64,000 nucleotides of DNA. Source: Mya arenaria (lineage: Eukaryota > Mollusca > Bivalvia > Myida > Myidae). The notes under the pieces are model-generated. The model searched no databases. It had not been told where the DNA came from and was given only the letters and a program-made list of their open reading frames with translations. The first letter of the stretch is position 1, and each line of letters opens with the position of its first letter. The stretch spans positions 73,285,546 through 73,349,545 of the forward strand of contig NC_069125.1 of NCBI RefSeq assembly GCF_026914265.1, read 5' to 3'. Both the position numbers and the translations under genes were made by a program. Shown here in pieces: positions 47,501 through 62,500 of the stretch.

Positions 47501-50500
47501 ACACCACCTGTCCTTATCTGCACACAACCTGTACTTACCTGCACACCACCTGTTCTTACCTGCACACCACCTGTCCTTATCTGCACACCACCTGTCCTTA
47601 CCTGCACACAAACTGTCCTTATCTGCACACAACCTGTCCTTATCTGCACACCACCTGTCCTTACCTGCACACCACCTGTCCTTATCTGCACACCACCTGT
47701 CCTTAACTACACACAAACTGTCCTTATCTGCACACCACCTGTCCTTATCTGCACACCACCTGTCCTTACCTGCACACCACCTGTCCTTACCTGCACACCA
47801 CCTGTCCTTACCTGCACACCAACTGTCCTTCTCTGCAAACCACCTGTCCTTACCTGCACACCACCTGTCCTTACCTGCACACCACCTGTCCTTACCTGCA
47901 AACCACCTGTCCTTACCTGCACACCACCTGTCCTTACCTGCAAACCACCTGTTCTTACCTGCACACCACCTGTCCTTACCTGCAAACCACCTGTCCTTAC
48001 CTGCAAACCACCTGTCCTTACCTGCACACCACCTGTCCTTACCTGCACACCACCTGTCCTTACCTGCACACCAACTGTCCTTATCTGCAAACCACCTGTC
48101 CTTATCTGCACACCACCTGTCCTTACCTGCACACCACCTGTCCTTACCTGCACACCACCTGTCCTTACCTGCACACCACCTGTCCTTACCTGCACACCAC
48201 CTGTCCTTACCTGCACACCACCTGTCCTTACCTGCAAACCACCTGTCCTTATCTGCACACCACCTGTCCTTATCTGCACACCACCTGTCCTTACCTGCAC
48301 ACCACCTGTCCTTATCTGCAAACCAACTGTCCTTATCTGCACACAACCTGTCCTTACCTGCACACCACCTGTTCTTACCTGCACACCAACTGTCCTTATC
48401 TGCACACCAACTGTCCTTATCTGCACACAACCTGTCCTTTCCTTCACACCACCTGTTCTTACCTGCACACCAACTGTCCTTATCTGCACACCAACTGTCC
48501 TTACAAGCACACAACCTGTCCTTTCCTTCACACCACCTGTTCTTACCTGCACACCAACTGTCCTTATCTGCACACCACCTGTCCTTACCTGCACACCACC
48601 TGTTCTTTCCTTCACACCACCTGTTCTTACCTGCACACCAACTGTCCTTATCTGCACACCACCTGTCCTTACCTGCACACCACCTGTCCTTTCCTTCACA
48701 CCACCTGTTCTTACCTGCACACCAACTGTCTTTATCTGCACACCACCTGTCCTTACCTGCACACCACCTGTCCTTACCTGCAAACCACCTGTCATTATCT
48801 GCACACCACCTGTCCTTTCCTTCACACCACCTGTCCTTACCTGCACACCACCTGTCCTTACCTGCACACCACCTGTCCTTACCTGCACACCACCTGTCCT
48901 TACCTGCACACCACCTGTCCTTACCTGCACACCACCTGTCCTTACCTGCAAACCACCTGTCCTTACCTGCACACCACCTGTCCTTACCTGCAAACCACCT
49001 GTCCTTACCTGCACACCACCTGTCCTTACCTGCACACCACCTGTACTTACCTGCACACCACCTGTCCTTACCTGCACACCACCTGTCCTTACCTGCACAC
49101 CACCTGTCCTTACCTGCACACCACCTGTCCTTACCTGCACACCACCTGTCCTTACCTGCACACCACCTGTCCTTACCTGCACACCACCTGTCCTTACCTG
49201 CACACCACCTGTCCTTACCTGCAAACCACCTGTCCTTACCTGCACACCACCTGTCCTTACCTGCACACCACCTGTCCTTACCTGCAAACCACCTGTCCTT
49301 ACCTGCACACCACCTGTACTTACCTGCACACCACCTGTCCTTACCTGCACACCACCTGTCCTTACCTGCAAACCACCTGTCATTATCTGCACACCACCTG
49401 TCCTTACCTGCACACCACCTGTCCTTACCTGCACACCACCTGTCATTATCTGCACACCAACTGTCCTTATCTGCACAACACCTGTTCTTACCTGCACATC
49501 ACCTGTTTTTACCTGCACACTGCCTGTTCTTTTAGTAATGATTTGCTGACAGCCCAACAGAAGTAAAGTATCTAGGTACTTACCACCTGAAGAACTTGTA
49601 CCAAAGCGCACACTTAAACAAAACATGTACTGAATGGCTTTCCTTCACAAATTGTTTTCTTAATTAAGTGCTTACTGTACTTACCCGGAAGCCCCAGCGA
49701 TCCTTTATTTGGCGACAAAGGTTGAGGTCCATCTCTGCCACAATCAGGCCATCCCGGGTTCTAGACAAACCCTGAAACATATACACATGAAGTGATACAC
49801 TACCATCACTGTCACCTTCGTTTTGCAATGAAATGGAGTGTGAAATGGAGAACATGTGTATTAAAATTTATTTAAATCTGTCCAAATCTTTCACAAGTAA
49901 TTGGCTGGACACCTTATTATGGCAAATTCCAAATACTGAAATAGAAAAGGGGCCTTAACTCCATAAAAAAAGTTGTTTGTTATCTAAGTCGAACTTTACC
50001 TGTATTTTATGTTGTTAAACCTGTGTAATCAAAATTATTTAGAAGATCTATCTTTTAGTCAATTTTTAGCTCTACCAAAGGCCAGAAGATCTTATGTGAT
50101 GGTAATGTGTATGTCATATGTACGTCCGTGCGTGCATCTGTAAACAATTGCTTGTGAACACGATACAGTCTTCAGTTTTGATTGTATCTTGATGAAACTT
50201 GAACAGTATTTAGATATCAAATTAGAGCTTGGTTCCTTTCGAAAACCAGCCAGATCCGCCCATGCATGCCTAGATTATGGGCCTTGAAAGTTTAAAAAAA
50301 ATGCTATTTTTAGCTAAGTCTATTTTTAGCCAAGTCTACATGAGTGAAGTCTATTTTTAGCCAAGTTTACATGTACATGAGCGAAGTCTATTTTTAGCCA
50401 AGTTTACATGTAAAGTCAAGTCTAGGATTAAAGGGAGACAACTAGCTTTTTGGTTCTGCAGTTGTTTTTTATGAATTACTCTCCCTTGTTCTTGTTGAAA

Positions 50501-53500
50501 GGCCAAAGGCCATTTTTAGACTATCTGCGCATGCGTGCAGGTAGCCTTAAGACCGCGAATTCCGAAGAACTACTTCTATTCATGTCGTTTTAACCCATTT
50601 TTTTGTCTCCATGTGCTCTATGTTTAGCAGAATGACGACAAAATCATAAAAATAGATAAGTTGTATTGCGTTCCGAGTATGAGTTCTTGCTTGTTCGGCT
50701 ACTAGTATTTCTGCGCTGTATTTCTGTATCCCGGCGTTTTATTTTTAGCAGGACATAACTATTTTTAGATTGTTATATTAACAAGATTAATGGGTCAAAA
50801 TAATGGAGGCTCTGGTAGGCAGTTAACATACTGATATCCACTCTGAGTTTAGCCCAAGATGTATTACCGACTGCAAGTGTCCCATCGTCTGCATGGTTTG
50901 TTGTTATAACCTGGTGTGACCCTAAAGTACGCTTATTTGTAATGGTGAATTTTTTATATTACCGTTTTATGAGATAAGAATCAAAAATCATTGTCTGAAA
51001 GTCAAAATAGTTGTATCTCAAGTTTCGCGTTGCTAATGCTTCAAATACTATGATTTGCCTGCTATACAATTACAAAATACTATTCATTCTATGATTTTTA
51101 GGCGTATACTTTTCTATTAAGATGTTTTCATTTTTTTTGCGTAGTAGCTTCGTTCCGGTGTATTCTTGCCATTGTTTTGTACATAAGGCTTTCAATTTAT
51201 TCTAACACACATGCCCTGATACGACATTGAGTCATTCATACGTTTGATGAAGCAAAGTAGTTCGGATTTAACCTGTAAAACATCTGAAGTATGCGAAGCC
51301 TTCATAACATCACTAGTATTATTTCTACACAGATATTTACGTAACACATAAATAACATATATTTATCAATAAAACTTGAAAAAGCACAATCATATTCCCA
51401 TTCTTTAAACAGACAATTTCCGATAATCTAAAAATAGTTTCAACATCATAAACTGACAGATTTTCTAAAAATAGTTTCTACATACATTAACTGACCACAT
51501 GTTTGTCCTCACCGCAGGAAAACGACCCATCTGATAAGCTCTGCATTTTGATAGGAATTATTTTTAAAGTTGCTCGTAAAAATAAAATCATTTTCCTTAA
51601 ACAATTAAAACGTGTATGTTCATAAAACTTGCCTTACATATGATATCTAATCAAAGCACCGAAAACCCTTTAAAAGCGATTGAAAGGGGCATGCATTGTA
51701 ACTTTAAATACATGGGGATACGTCGACCGAAGTGATACGCTGTGCATTTTGAATGGAATTATTGCTGAAGTTGTATGTAAAAAAATGATTTTCCTTAAAC
51801 AAAACATGTATGTTCATAAAAGGAAATGATATTTTTCAATCGTATGATATTTAATCAAAGCAACTAAAAAACTTTAGAAACGATTGAAAGGGGTGTGCAT
51901 TGTAACATTAAATACATGCGGAAGGGTTATTACGACGATTGATGTGACATTTACATAAACAAAATGACACAAGACGCCATATAATAGATACAGATATGTT
52001 TGTTTCCTCGCCCAGTGTGGTCACAAGTGCTCTTGACCCTCGGCACATTTTCACTTTTATCTATGTGCCCTTCACCCATTCCCATAGTTCAAATAAAATT
52101 TGCAACTCTCACATATTTGCCCGCAGATAGTCTTTCAGCGCTTCGCGCTTTGATTAGCTCTATTGGCCAAAGTGTCTGTCTTTGCGCATCCATCTTAACA
52201 CAATTGGTTGTGAATGTTTGTTCAAATTATGCCCCTGGGGTCATTACTGGCCATGCCCCAGGGTTCACAGGTTTGGTATACTTAAATTGGGAAATGTTTG
52301 AAAATCTTTTTGTGTGTTCGCGCATCCATCTAAACACAACTGCTTGTGAATGTTTGTTCAAATTATGCCCCTGGGGTCATGACTGGCCATCCCACAGGTT
52401 TGGTATACTAAAATTGGGAATGTTTAAAGATATTTTTGTCTGAACCAGCTATGCAGACCCTTGCTATTTTAAATAAGGCATAATTTAGTGGTCTGCTACC
52501 ATAGTTGTTCAAATTATGCCCCTGGGGTCAAAACTGGCACTGCCCCAGGGGTCACAAGTTTCCTAGAGACATATTTAAGAAATATTTTCAAAATCTTCTT
52601 GTTTCAAGCCACAAGGCTCATACCTTTGATATTTGTTGTGGAGCATCATATGATGACCGTCTAACAAAACAGTTGAAATTATGCCCCACGGCCAAAGCTG
52701 GCCCAACCCCTTTTAATCTACTTTTTTATTTTTAAAGCTACAGCAATGAAATTTTGACATGAGTACAGTTATGCAAACAAGCATCAATGTTGTCCTCGGA
52801 TGACCTTGACTTTGACCTTTTGATCCAACTTTTTTATTTTTAAAGCTACAGAATTGAAATTTTGACCACGAGTACAGTTTGAAAGCAAATATTTTTTTCG
52901 TCAGATGACCTTTACTTGGCACATATTAAAATAGTTCATGCAACTAATCTGCTTACACTTTCTGTCCTCAGATGTTGAACGTGCAACATTTTCAGCTAAC
53001 CCAAACACAAAACATGAACTATATGTTTGTTACCTATTACCCATACATACATGCTCTGGATTGAAAATGACCACAAGAGCAATTTAGTCAAATTAAGAAA
53101 AATTAAGCAGTGAAAAGTAAATGCAGTGTACACCCACTTAGCGATTGATATTTATTCCTGAATTTATGTTTAAAGTTCTTGTCATTTTGTGCATTTGACA
53201 CTTTTATGACAAACAAATCAACCAGCAAGCTATCCTATATACACCAGTTAACTTGATGATAATGAGACAATCTATACAGTTACACCTTCATTATAAATGA
53301 CCCATATGTTGGTCATTCAACCTTTAAGAGCGGTCAGTAAAACATTGATCAATAATAAAGTTAAACATCAAATGATTTTTGTTTGCCTTTACAATTATAA
53401 CACTGATTTCCCCTATGCTGAACCAGATAGAGGACAACCACAATATAGCAATGGACTATCCTATACTTCCCTCCCTCTGATAATGGTAGCTCCTAGTCTG

Positions 53501-56500
53501 GCCTGGATGTTGGTTTCTATCAGTTCTGTATGGCTGTACTTGTGTTGTGACTGATGCACTTCACAAGTTTATTTGCCCTCCTAGAGGACATATGTTACAC
53601 AAAGCCAAACAAAGTTAAACATTGAAGTGGCCATTTAATACTCTCAATTTATCACACTTAAAAAGTATACTGAATCATTCATAAAAATAATGTAAATAAA
53701 CAAGTTACAGTACCCATTTAAAATAGTACATTAATTATGTAAATGTGTCTATCAAACTGTTAATTCTTTGTAAATCATTGCTTAAAATGTATGAAGTATT
53801 TCATTTTAATTACCACTGCTAAGTGTAACTGAACCTGAGCATACATGTACAGTTAAATGTTTTATATTCAATTGTGCACTAACGGCACTACGCACCCAAG
53901 ATGATTTGAAATGCAGAAATATATTGAATATATGTTATAACCTTCCTTAGTTTCCCTCTTTAGTTGCTAAATGTAATCAGATTATAAATGCAATCCTGCA
54001 CTGCACAATCATGTTTATTGATCAACAACTTGAACCAGACTTCCCCCCTGAGTAAGCTATAAACCTAGTTGTTGAATGTGGAGAGCACAGTTTCTAGCCT
54101 TGCTAGGAAGGAAAGCCACACTTATTCACCTATAATCATATATACTGACTTGCAGTCATACCAAAATACATCTATTCTGAACTGAGCTTGTCCTGAGTGT
54201 ATTTGAAATGTATAAAGCAGCACTGTCTCACTCTGGAGCTAGCTTTTATAGCGGCGCTGTAGAGTCAGCCTGCAGAGCCAGGGGTATGGGTTCAATCCTC
54301 AACATAGCAATTTGTTACATTTGCAACTCAATGTGGGTAGATCCACTAATATCTTCTCTTCTTGTTTAACATATTGTCATCTGTGTTTCATGTTGTTCAG
54401 AATGCATGGTAATGATGGACAGATCCAGATAAAACCATAGTACAATTGAAGTTTTTTTTTCATTCTTAATTTTGAATACACGGTACAGTAGTGACAGTTT
54501 GAGAATTTCCAGGAATAAATTAAAAAATCAATTGATTTTGTGTTTAATTTTGTTGTTATGCCTAAATAAAAATTAATAGTTTCAAGTGGTTGAAGTTTAT
54601 GGGTTTTTAAAAAAATAAATAATTCTGTTTGATGACCATAACTGATTGTCACCACCGTTGGTCACCCATCAACAATTACGTGATTAGAATATTATTCGAT
54701 CATTGCACCATCCCTAATTTTCACATATGTTAATGTTTCTGTATCAGCACATATCATAATTGGACACAACAGATTTTCACATATGAATTAAATTTGTTCT
54801 TAAACTGAAATATGTCTTAAAAGACTTGTTTTTCCTTGAAATCATGTATTTATTTTATTTATTTCATGTTATTATAGAAGTATTTGTGTGATAACATGCT
54901 TCGTGATTATATTGCTACTAGTATCTGTATACTGTTAATTGAAACAAATGCTAGTTGACTGCAGTAATTGTATAAAACTTGGATTCTTGTTGGCAGGTTA
55001 TCTTTAAATAACAACATTGATTAATGGCAATTATTGAGTGAGCATTGACCAATCCATAAAGTTTTTGGCTAACTTTGACCAAACCAAAGAGTTTACCAGT
55101 ATTATATAACTGGCTGCAGAATAACATTGGACTTGTCCTGAAAGTGGGTAAGGCTGGGGAGGGAATGTCCAATATTGGGGATAGGCTGGAGTGGAAATAG
55201 GACCAGCTGCTCCCCCTGTCTCTAAACAGGCACATTGGAGTGATGGTGTTAGTCATGGTACAGTTGACTGGCTGAGAGCAACAACATAATTATTGGCTTG
55301 GGTTCACAGGGAAAATATTTGATTTTAACAGATACATTTAAAGAAGATGGATAATCCATTGAGCGTTGAATGTGCATAGAAAAAAACATGTATAAAAAAA
55401 TAACAATACTTAAAAAATATTGCATATTAGACCACACCTAAGGAAACCGTTTGTCGTATTTACTACACCTATTTTTATTTTTTATAAGCAACCACTCTAA
55501 TTTTTTTACCAAAATATTAATATATCTGCATATCTGTTCACTCTTAAATATCCCAAACTCCTACTTATACAAGCTATATTGCATAAAGTAACAATATGTC
55601 TCTGACTATAATTGAGTACTTTGATGAGGGTCTTACCATTATAATATACAAAGCAGGGATAATAATGTCAGCATTGTTTCACATCTTCATTCAATACATC
55701 TGTACAACAGAAAAACAACAGTTTCACTTCATACTGCTTCTGTTTTTGAACTGAATTATTTTGTCTGCTCTCTCCAATTTTGTCAGTCCAAAATCCTATG
55801 AACAAAAAATGAAATTTGTGCGGCCTTATGTTAATTTGAAATTAAATGTATATGGTAGCTATGCTTGCAAATATCATATACACTTGGTGGTTAGGTGTGT
55901 CAAATAATCCTTGCGCATTTATAAATTTGACATTTTAAAGGGAATGTTTTAATTACAGTGAGAAATATGTCAGACATATATATATTCATTTTTTGTAAAA
56001 AATAACAAGGGGTAAGAACTCAAATTCGGACTTAATTTGTTTATGGTGAGCTAGGTAGAACCTCATCGTATAACAAACATGCTGTAAATGTTGTAAGACA
56101 ATGTGGAGATTGTTCTCAACTTGTAAAGGTAAACAAGGTGATAACAACATTATTGTTAACTTTTGAACATGAAATATACGATAATGAACTCACAAATTTA
56201 AATATAAACAACAGTTGTCTCAAATCTTGTTGGAAATACTAGAATCACAAGTGTATCCATTAAACTTCCACAGCAGTATAAATTTGAAAGCTAACAAATT
56301 TGTCTGCCTGAAAATATTGAATATTGAAACTATTTAAATTTGTTCGGAGACAGACATGGAGCCACTTAAAACATATTTAAAGAAGGACTTCTAGGATTTT
56401 TTTTAATTTAGTAAAAACTGGTAAAACATCCCACATTTGATAGTTTAATAGTTTAGAACCCTGCTGATTAGTGAATGAAGAATACCTCTGTCGGATCGAA

Positions 56501-59500
56501 TTAAAGCTTATTAAGCTGGGTCGACAATATTTTTCAAGTATAGTGAATGTTTTTTTTTTATCATTTTTTTACATACAGTAAAAAATGGATCCAGTAGGGA
56601 AAACAATTTATTGTGTTAATATGGTGAGCATTTTTGTAAAATTAAACCATTTTAAAATTTCATTCAACAGTGAATTGACCACTAACATTGACCTTGAACC
56701 AACTTGTCTATCACAGGAGTAATGAGACTACACCCTACACTCAAACTTGACACAAGATGATATTTGCCAAGCCCGCTTGAGGTGAGCTCAAAATACTTGC
56801 CACAATGGTGATTCGTTGTGTGTGCATTCATCCCTGGATTAGTTTTAGTGTTAGTTAGTCCATCCATCTGATTCTGGCTTGTCCGGGCTTTAACTTGGCC
56901 ATGCATATAGAGTTTTTATTATAACTTGGCATTAATGTTTGCCACCCACCACTTGGCTTGATATATTAGTCAACCCTGTCTCTACGTGGACAGGGATTTT
57001 GGGGACCAAGTGCGCATGGATCACTTATGTTCAAAACATACTTAAAAGAATGCCGTTAACTGTGCAAAAAACTGAACAAGCAAAATGAACCCTGCTGACG
57101 ACATGTTCCACTAGGCTATCTCTATGTTCACTTCATTGTAATAACAACAACAAAGGACCATAACTGTGTCTGAGCAAAGCTTGTCGATGGCATGTAAGAG
57201 CTCAATATAAATCACTCATTTGAAGTTTCATCCAGATCCAGCCAGGGGTTTTGATGATGAAGCGTGCTGGCTAACAGTGATTAAAGAACCTTGAGAAATG
57301 CATGAATTTCAAAGACCTTTACCTTTATGAGGCTTAAATTTTGCTGAACAATTTTGTGAGGTTTCATAGAATAAATTGAATAAAGAACAGCCAAGTAATG
57401 GTTATGAAGAGCAGCACTACTTTGCTTTCATAGCAAATGTTGATATTAGCGCAACATTATTTCACTTATGGTCATATTTTTATTTTTTTTATAACAAGTA
57501 AACTTAAGTATGATCTTAGTCTCTACATCTTAATTTTCTAAGATAGCATTCTGTGACGGAGACTAGAAAACACAAATCATCATGTTTGTATTAAAAACTA
57601 TTTCATTGTCAGAAATTAAGTGAACTGTTGTCATTTTTTTTAAATCTGAGTGTACTGTGTTTATGATAACTTAACATAATCAACGAAACATCTCAACAAT
57701 AAAGGCTTAAAAAGAGTCTTAAAAATGATAGGTCACTACAAAATATACCCCAATATGGAAATGAAAGAAGTGTTTTAAACCCCTCAACATACAGTTATAA
57801 CAATATGTCTGCATACATGCATGTAATGTAGACATTCCTAAAAATATTTGTTTCAAACATTAAAGAAGGAGATGGTGAAAACGTATACACTGAGGAGTAA
57901 ACAGAATTTAACAGATTACTAAATTTGATATATCATATTTTAATATAAATGTTAAAAGTAATCACTAATTATTTCCGCAAATATGACCTTTTAACCTTGA
58001 CACTGAGCAGGACAAGTTTGCATGTGTGCCTATGTTACAACTCTGGAATATTTACAGTGCTGAACATTTGTTCGAAACGATAGTAAAGGCCTTGCCTCTT
58101 GACAATGAACAAGAGAATGAACTCCTAATATGGTCGCAGAGATCAAGAGCAGAGTTAGAACAAGACTCTGACTGACCTTGGACCAATCTGAACGGAACAA
58201 GAGATGATGGGCACACATTAAGTAAGACAGACAGACTGCCAGGGGAACTTGGTTAACCAGGGTTGGGCAGACACAACTGATAGCATTTACCATACCGGCG
58301 TTCTGCTTCCATCTGGCGCTGCCACATAGCTAGAACCTAGAAACATAAGATTTTATTTTAGTTTGATTCATTGTACAACCTTACATGTGAAACTATGTAC
58401 ATGTATAACAAAACAATATTCTCAAACAGTATACTAACTTACTCTGAACATTTTCATCTAATGTTGCTAGTTCATCATTTTAATCGTAATCTTATTTTTT
58501 ACTCACCATAGAAGTGTCCGAAGTCTTTATGGGCTGAAAATAAAGAGAATTAAGATGAAATGCTCCAAAATAATGTTACTACAATATTAAGAACAATTCT
58601 ACAAAATAAAGTCATGCTAAAATAAGTCTTTACTAGAAACCTGTTTCAAGGGCTCAGAGCAATTGTTAGAAAGGTGGCGATTAATTGTTAGAAAGGTGGC
58701 GATTAATAACTACGGTAATAATGTAGAAATCAATTTAAGAAATGATCAATGCATCAAGAAATACGAGAAAATGAAAGACATAACATGTATGGCAACAAGA
58801 CTGTCTTGGACTGAAGGAAATACATGTATCATTCTTTATTGATAACTTCACTGGAATTGTGAGGTGAGGTGCAGCTCATGTTCACTATTTGAATCCTCTC
58901 CAAACTTTATATCAGTTTAATTGTCCAAACATTACCGTTAAAGATGAAACAGGATAGATACCAATATGATGACAAGAAGCAGCTGGCCGATGTGTGAATC
59001 ACAGCCTAATGACAAGATATAGCTGGCCAATGTGTGGATCACATCTAAATGACAAGACATGTCCGTTCTATGTGTGGACCACAGCTAAATGACAAGACAT
59101 ATCCAGCCTATGTGTTGATCACAGCTAAATGACAAGACATATCCAGCCTATGTGTTGATCATAGCTAAATGACAAGACATATCCAGCCAATGTGTTGATC
59201 ACAGCTAAATGACAAGACATATATGGTCTATGTGTGGATCACAGCTAAATGACAAGACATACACGGCCTATGTGTGGATCACAGCTAAATGACAAGATAT
59301 ATCCAGCCTATGCGTTGATCACAGCTAAATGACAAGACATATATGGTCTATGTGTGGATCACAGCTTAATGACAAGACATACACGGCCTATGTGTGGATC
59401 ACAGCTAAATGACAAGACATAGCCGGTGTATGTGTGGACCACAGCTAAATGACAAGACATATATGGTCTATGTGTGGATCACAGCTAAATGACAAGACAT

Positions 59501-62500
59501 ATCCAGCCTATGTGTGAATCACAGTTAAATGACAAGACATATACGGTCTATGTGTGGACCACAGGTAAATGACAAGACATATCCAGCCTATGTGTGGACC
59601 ACAGCTAAATGACAAGACATATCCAGCCAATGTGTTGATCACAGCTAAATGACAAGACATATATGGTCTATGTGTGGATCACAGCTAAATGACAAGACAT
59701 ACACGGCCTATGTGTGGATCACAGCTAAATGACAAGATATATCCAGCCTATGCGTTGATCACAGCTAAATGACAAGACATATATGGTCTATGTGTGGATC
59801 ACAGCTTAATGACAAGACATACACGGCCTATGTGTGGATCACAGCTAAATGACAAGACATAGCCGGTGTATGTGTGGACCACAGCTAAATGACAAGACAT
59901 ATATGGTCTATGTGTGGATCACAGCTAAATGACAAGACATATCCAGCCTATGTGTGAATCACAGTTAAATGACAAGACATATACGGTCTATGTGTGGATC
60001 ACAGCTAAATGACAAGACATAGCCACTCTATGTGTGAGTAATAACTCAATGACAATACGTAGCTGGTTCATGTGTGGATCACAGCTAAATGACAAGACAT
60101 AGCTAGTCTAAGTGTAAATAACAACTCAATGACAATACGTAGCTGGATCATGTGTGGATCACAGCTAAATGATTCGATGTAGATGGTCAATATGTAAATA
60201 ACAACTCAATGACAATACGTAGCTGGTTCAAGTGTGGATCACAGCTAAATGACAAGACATAGCTAGTCTAAGTGTAAATAACAACTCAACAACAATATGT
60301 AGTTGGTTCATGTGTGGATCACAGCTAGATGACAAGACATAGCCACTCTATGTGTGAATAATAACTCAATGACAATACGTAGCTGGTTCATGTGTGGATC
60401 ACAGCTAAATGACAAGACATAGCCACTCTATGTGTGAATAATAACTCAATGACAATACGTAGCTGGTTCATGTGTGGATCACAGCTAAATGACAAGACAT
60501 AGCCAGTCTAAGTGTGAATAACAACTCAACAACAATAGGTAGTTGGTTCATGTGTAGATCACAGCTAAACATGATGTAAATACCAACAACATGTACAAAT
60601 GTATTGTATCCTACCTGGTTTGCCATCAGCAGATGTGAACTCATTTTTAAACACCTCCTGAAGTTATAACATACACATGCATGACTATAATGTGAAATAT
60701 AATTCATTAAATATACAAATTGTGTCTTAACTGAAATTTATTATCTTGTACATGTCTGAGAGTTACAATGCTTGTTTCAAATACTCTGAGCTCAGTTGGT
60801 AAAGCAGGTTTTCCTGGTTTGAAAAATTTAAACACAGTGATATTTGTTTTTATTTATTGTCCAAAGAAAGCCAATACATGAATCCCTTAAATACCTAGTA
60901 AACCATCTCTTATGACATACCGTTCCAACTCTGTTAATAGCACATGTGTAGTAGCTGTTGGCTATGGCCGCATTTCTTGCCTCGATTGGCCACATGGGTT
61001 CACTATACAACAGGAATTAGAGTGTATCATTTCTCATTTCTAACCAAGCACAAAGCACAAATCAGATATTGTGGGGTAAAAAATACAAAGTCTATTCAAA
61101 ATCAGTCCTTAAATAAAACCATTTTATATTGATACAAAATTGTGCAATCAAAAATATTCAAAAGGGAGACTGCATGAAAGAAAGTGAGTAATTCTTGGAA
61201 CATGCAATTTCAAGACCATGTATTGTGCAGTGAGTACCTTAGTGCTCCCACAGTTGCGGATGGGTTGAAGACAATTTCAGCCCCATTAACACCATACATC
61301 ATCCAGTTGGGAGGATGGTGGCGACCATAGCAGATGTTAATCCCTATCCTTCCTGAAATATCACAGTCAAGAAGCTTAATATGGAGAAAACTGCGCTACA
61401 ACTGGTGATGATAATTGTAATACTGTATTCACTATCACAACATAATAAACATTCCTAAAAACAGAAACTCTTTAACCCAGGATGTAAAATGGCACCAAAT
61501 CTTGAAATGCGAATCCTGAAGACTAGCAAAAAAACTTTCAATAATGCCTTTAACAAACAAACTTCATTACGTGAGCTGAGTGCTTTGGAGTTTTATCTAC
61601 ATTTTTGTGAAGTATGAGGTATGCATACCATTAAATAGCTCTTTTTGAGCTCTTTATATCTGGGTTGTTCGCAATCGTGTATAGTGCTTAAATTTTGAGT
61701 AATATGCAGTGCATTTTCTTCTGTCTCCAAAATGTCAATTTTATTAAGTGCTTCTTTTCTTTCGTGCAATTTAACCAATGATGTATTAACATTTTAAAGT
61801 GCAATCCAGTGACATAAAAAGCAATTATTTCTGAAAAAAGACACGTATTTAATTTCTTTTTTTCCTTTTTTACAGTTTAAATAAAGCAAAAAAACCATTT
61901 ACATTATTTAATAGAAAGAGAATAAATAGAGGATAATTGTTTGTTTCAGCGTAAGATTGCAATTTATTCCATCGAGTGAGCAAAAAAAGCTTCATTGCAC
62001 GAGTAGGATAGCCACATGTGAAATATTTACTATTGATATTCACAAGGTGAAATAAATTGCATTTTTACACTAAAACCAAACTTTTTTCTTTAAATAATAT
62101 GCCAAATCCTGAAAGATATAAAAATTATATCTAATTGTTTGCCCATGAAACATCATTTCTGAAATTACATCAATGAAATTGTGTCCCAGCCCTGTGCGAG
62201 TTGAAGTTTGATATGAACTTGAGAATGGGCAAAAAAATCAAAATTATGAAAAATATCAAATTAATATTTTCACACTTAAAAACAGTCAAATATCAATTTC
62301 ATTTCACTGATAAATCTCTATAAACCACCGAAAAGCATATAATAAAAGTATATCATACAAAAAAAATTCTCCACCTAAAAAAATCAAAGAACTGACTTTT
62401 ACTGTTGATAAAAATGAAGTGTTAATAATTCAATATAAAACAAAGATAACATTGTTCTCTAAAGTTTTTGAAGATACCCGATTTCTTTTTCATTTGGAGA

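Noticed and set aside
47430..49626. Open frames of 701 (+), 639 (-) and 362 (-) codons
   Set aside because: They follow automatically from a 21-bp tandem repeat with few stops in any frame. Both strands are equally open and no unique domain or splice context surrounds them.
54240..54310. Functional tRNA gene
   Set aside because: Only the B box is convincing; the acceptor and anticodon stems do not pair.
58970..60570. CRISPR-like array (40-bp repeat with variable 10-mers)
   Set aside because: Eukaryotic intron context, direct tandem units with no true spacers, and recurring variable 10-mers. It is a minisatellite.
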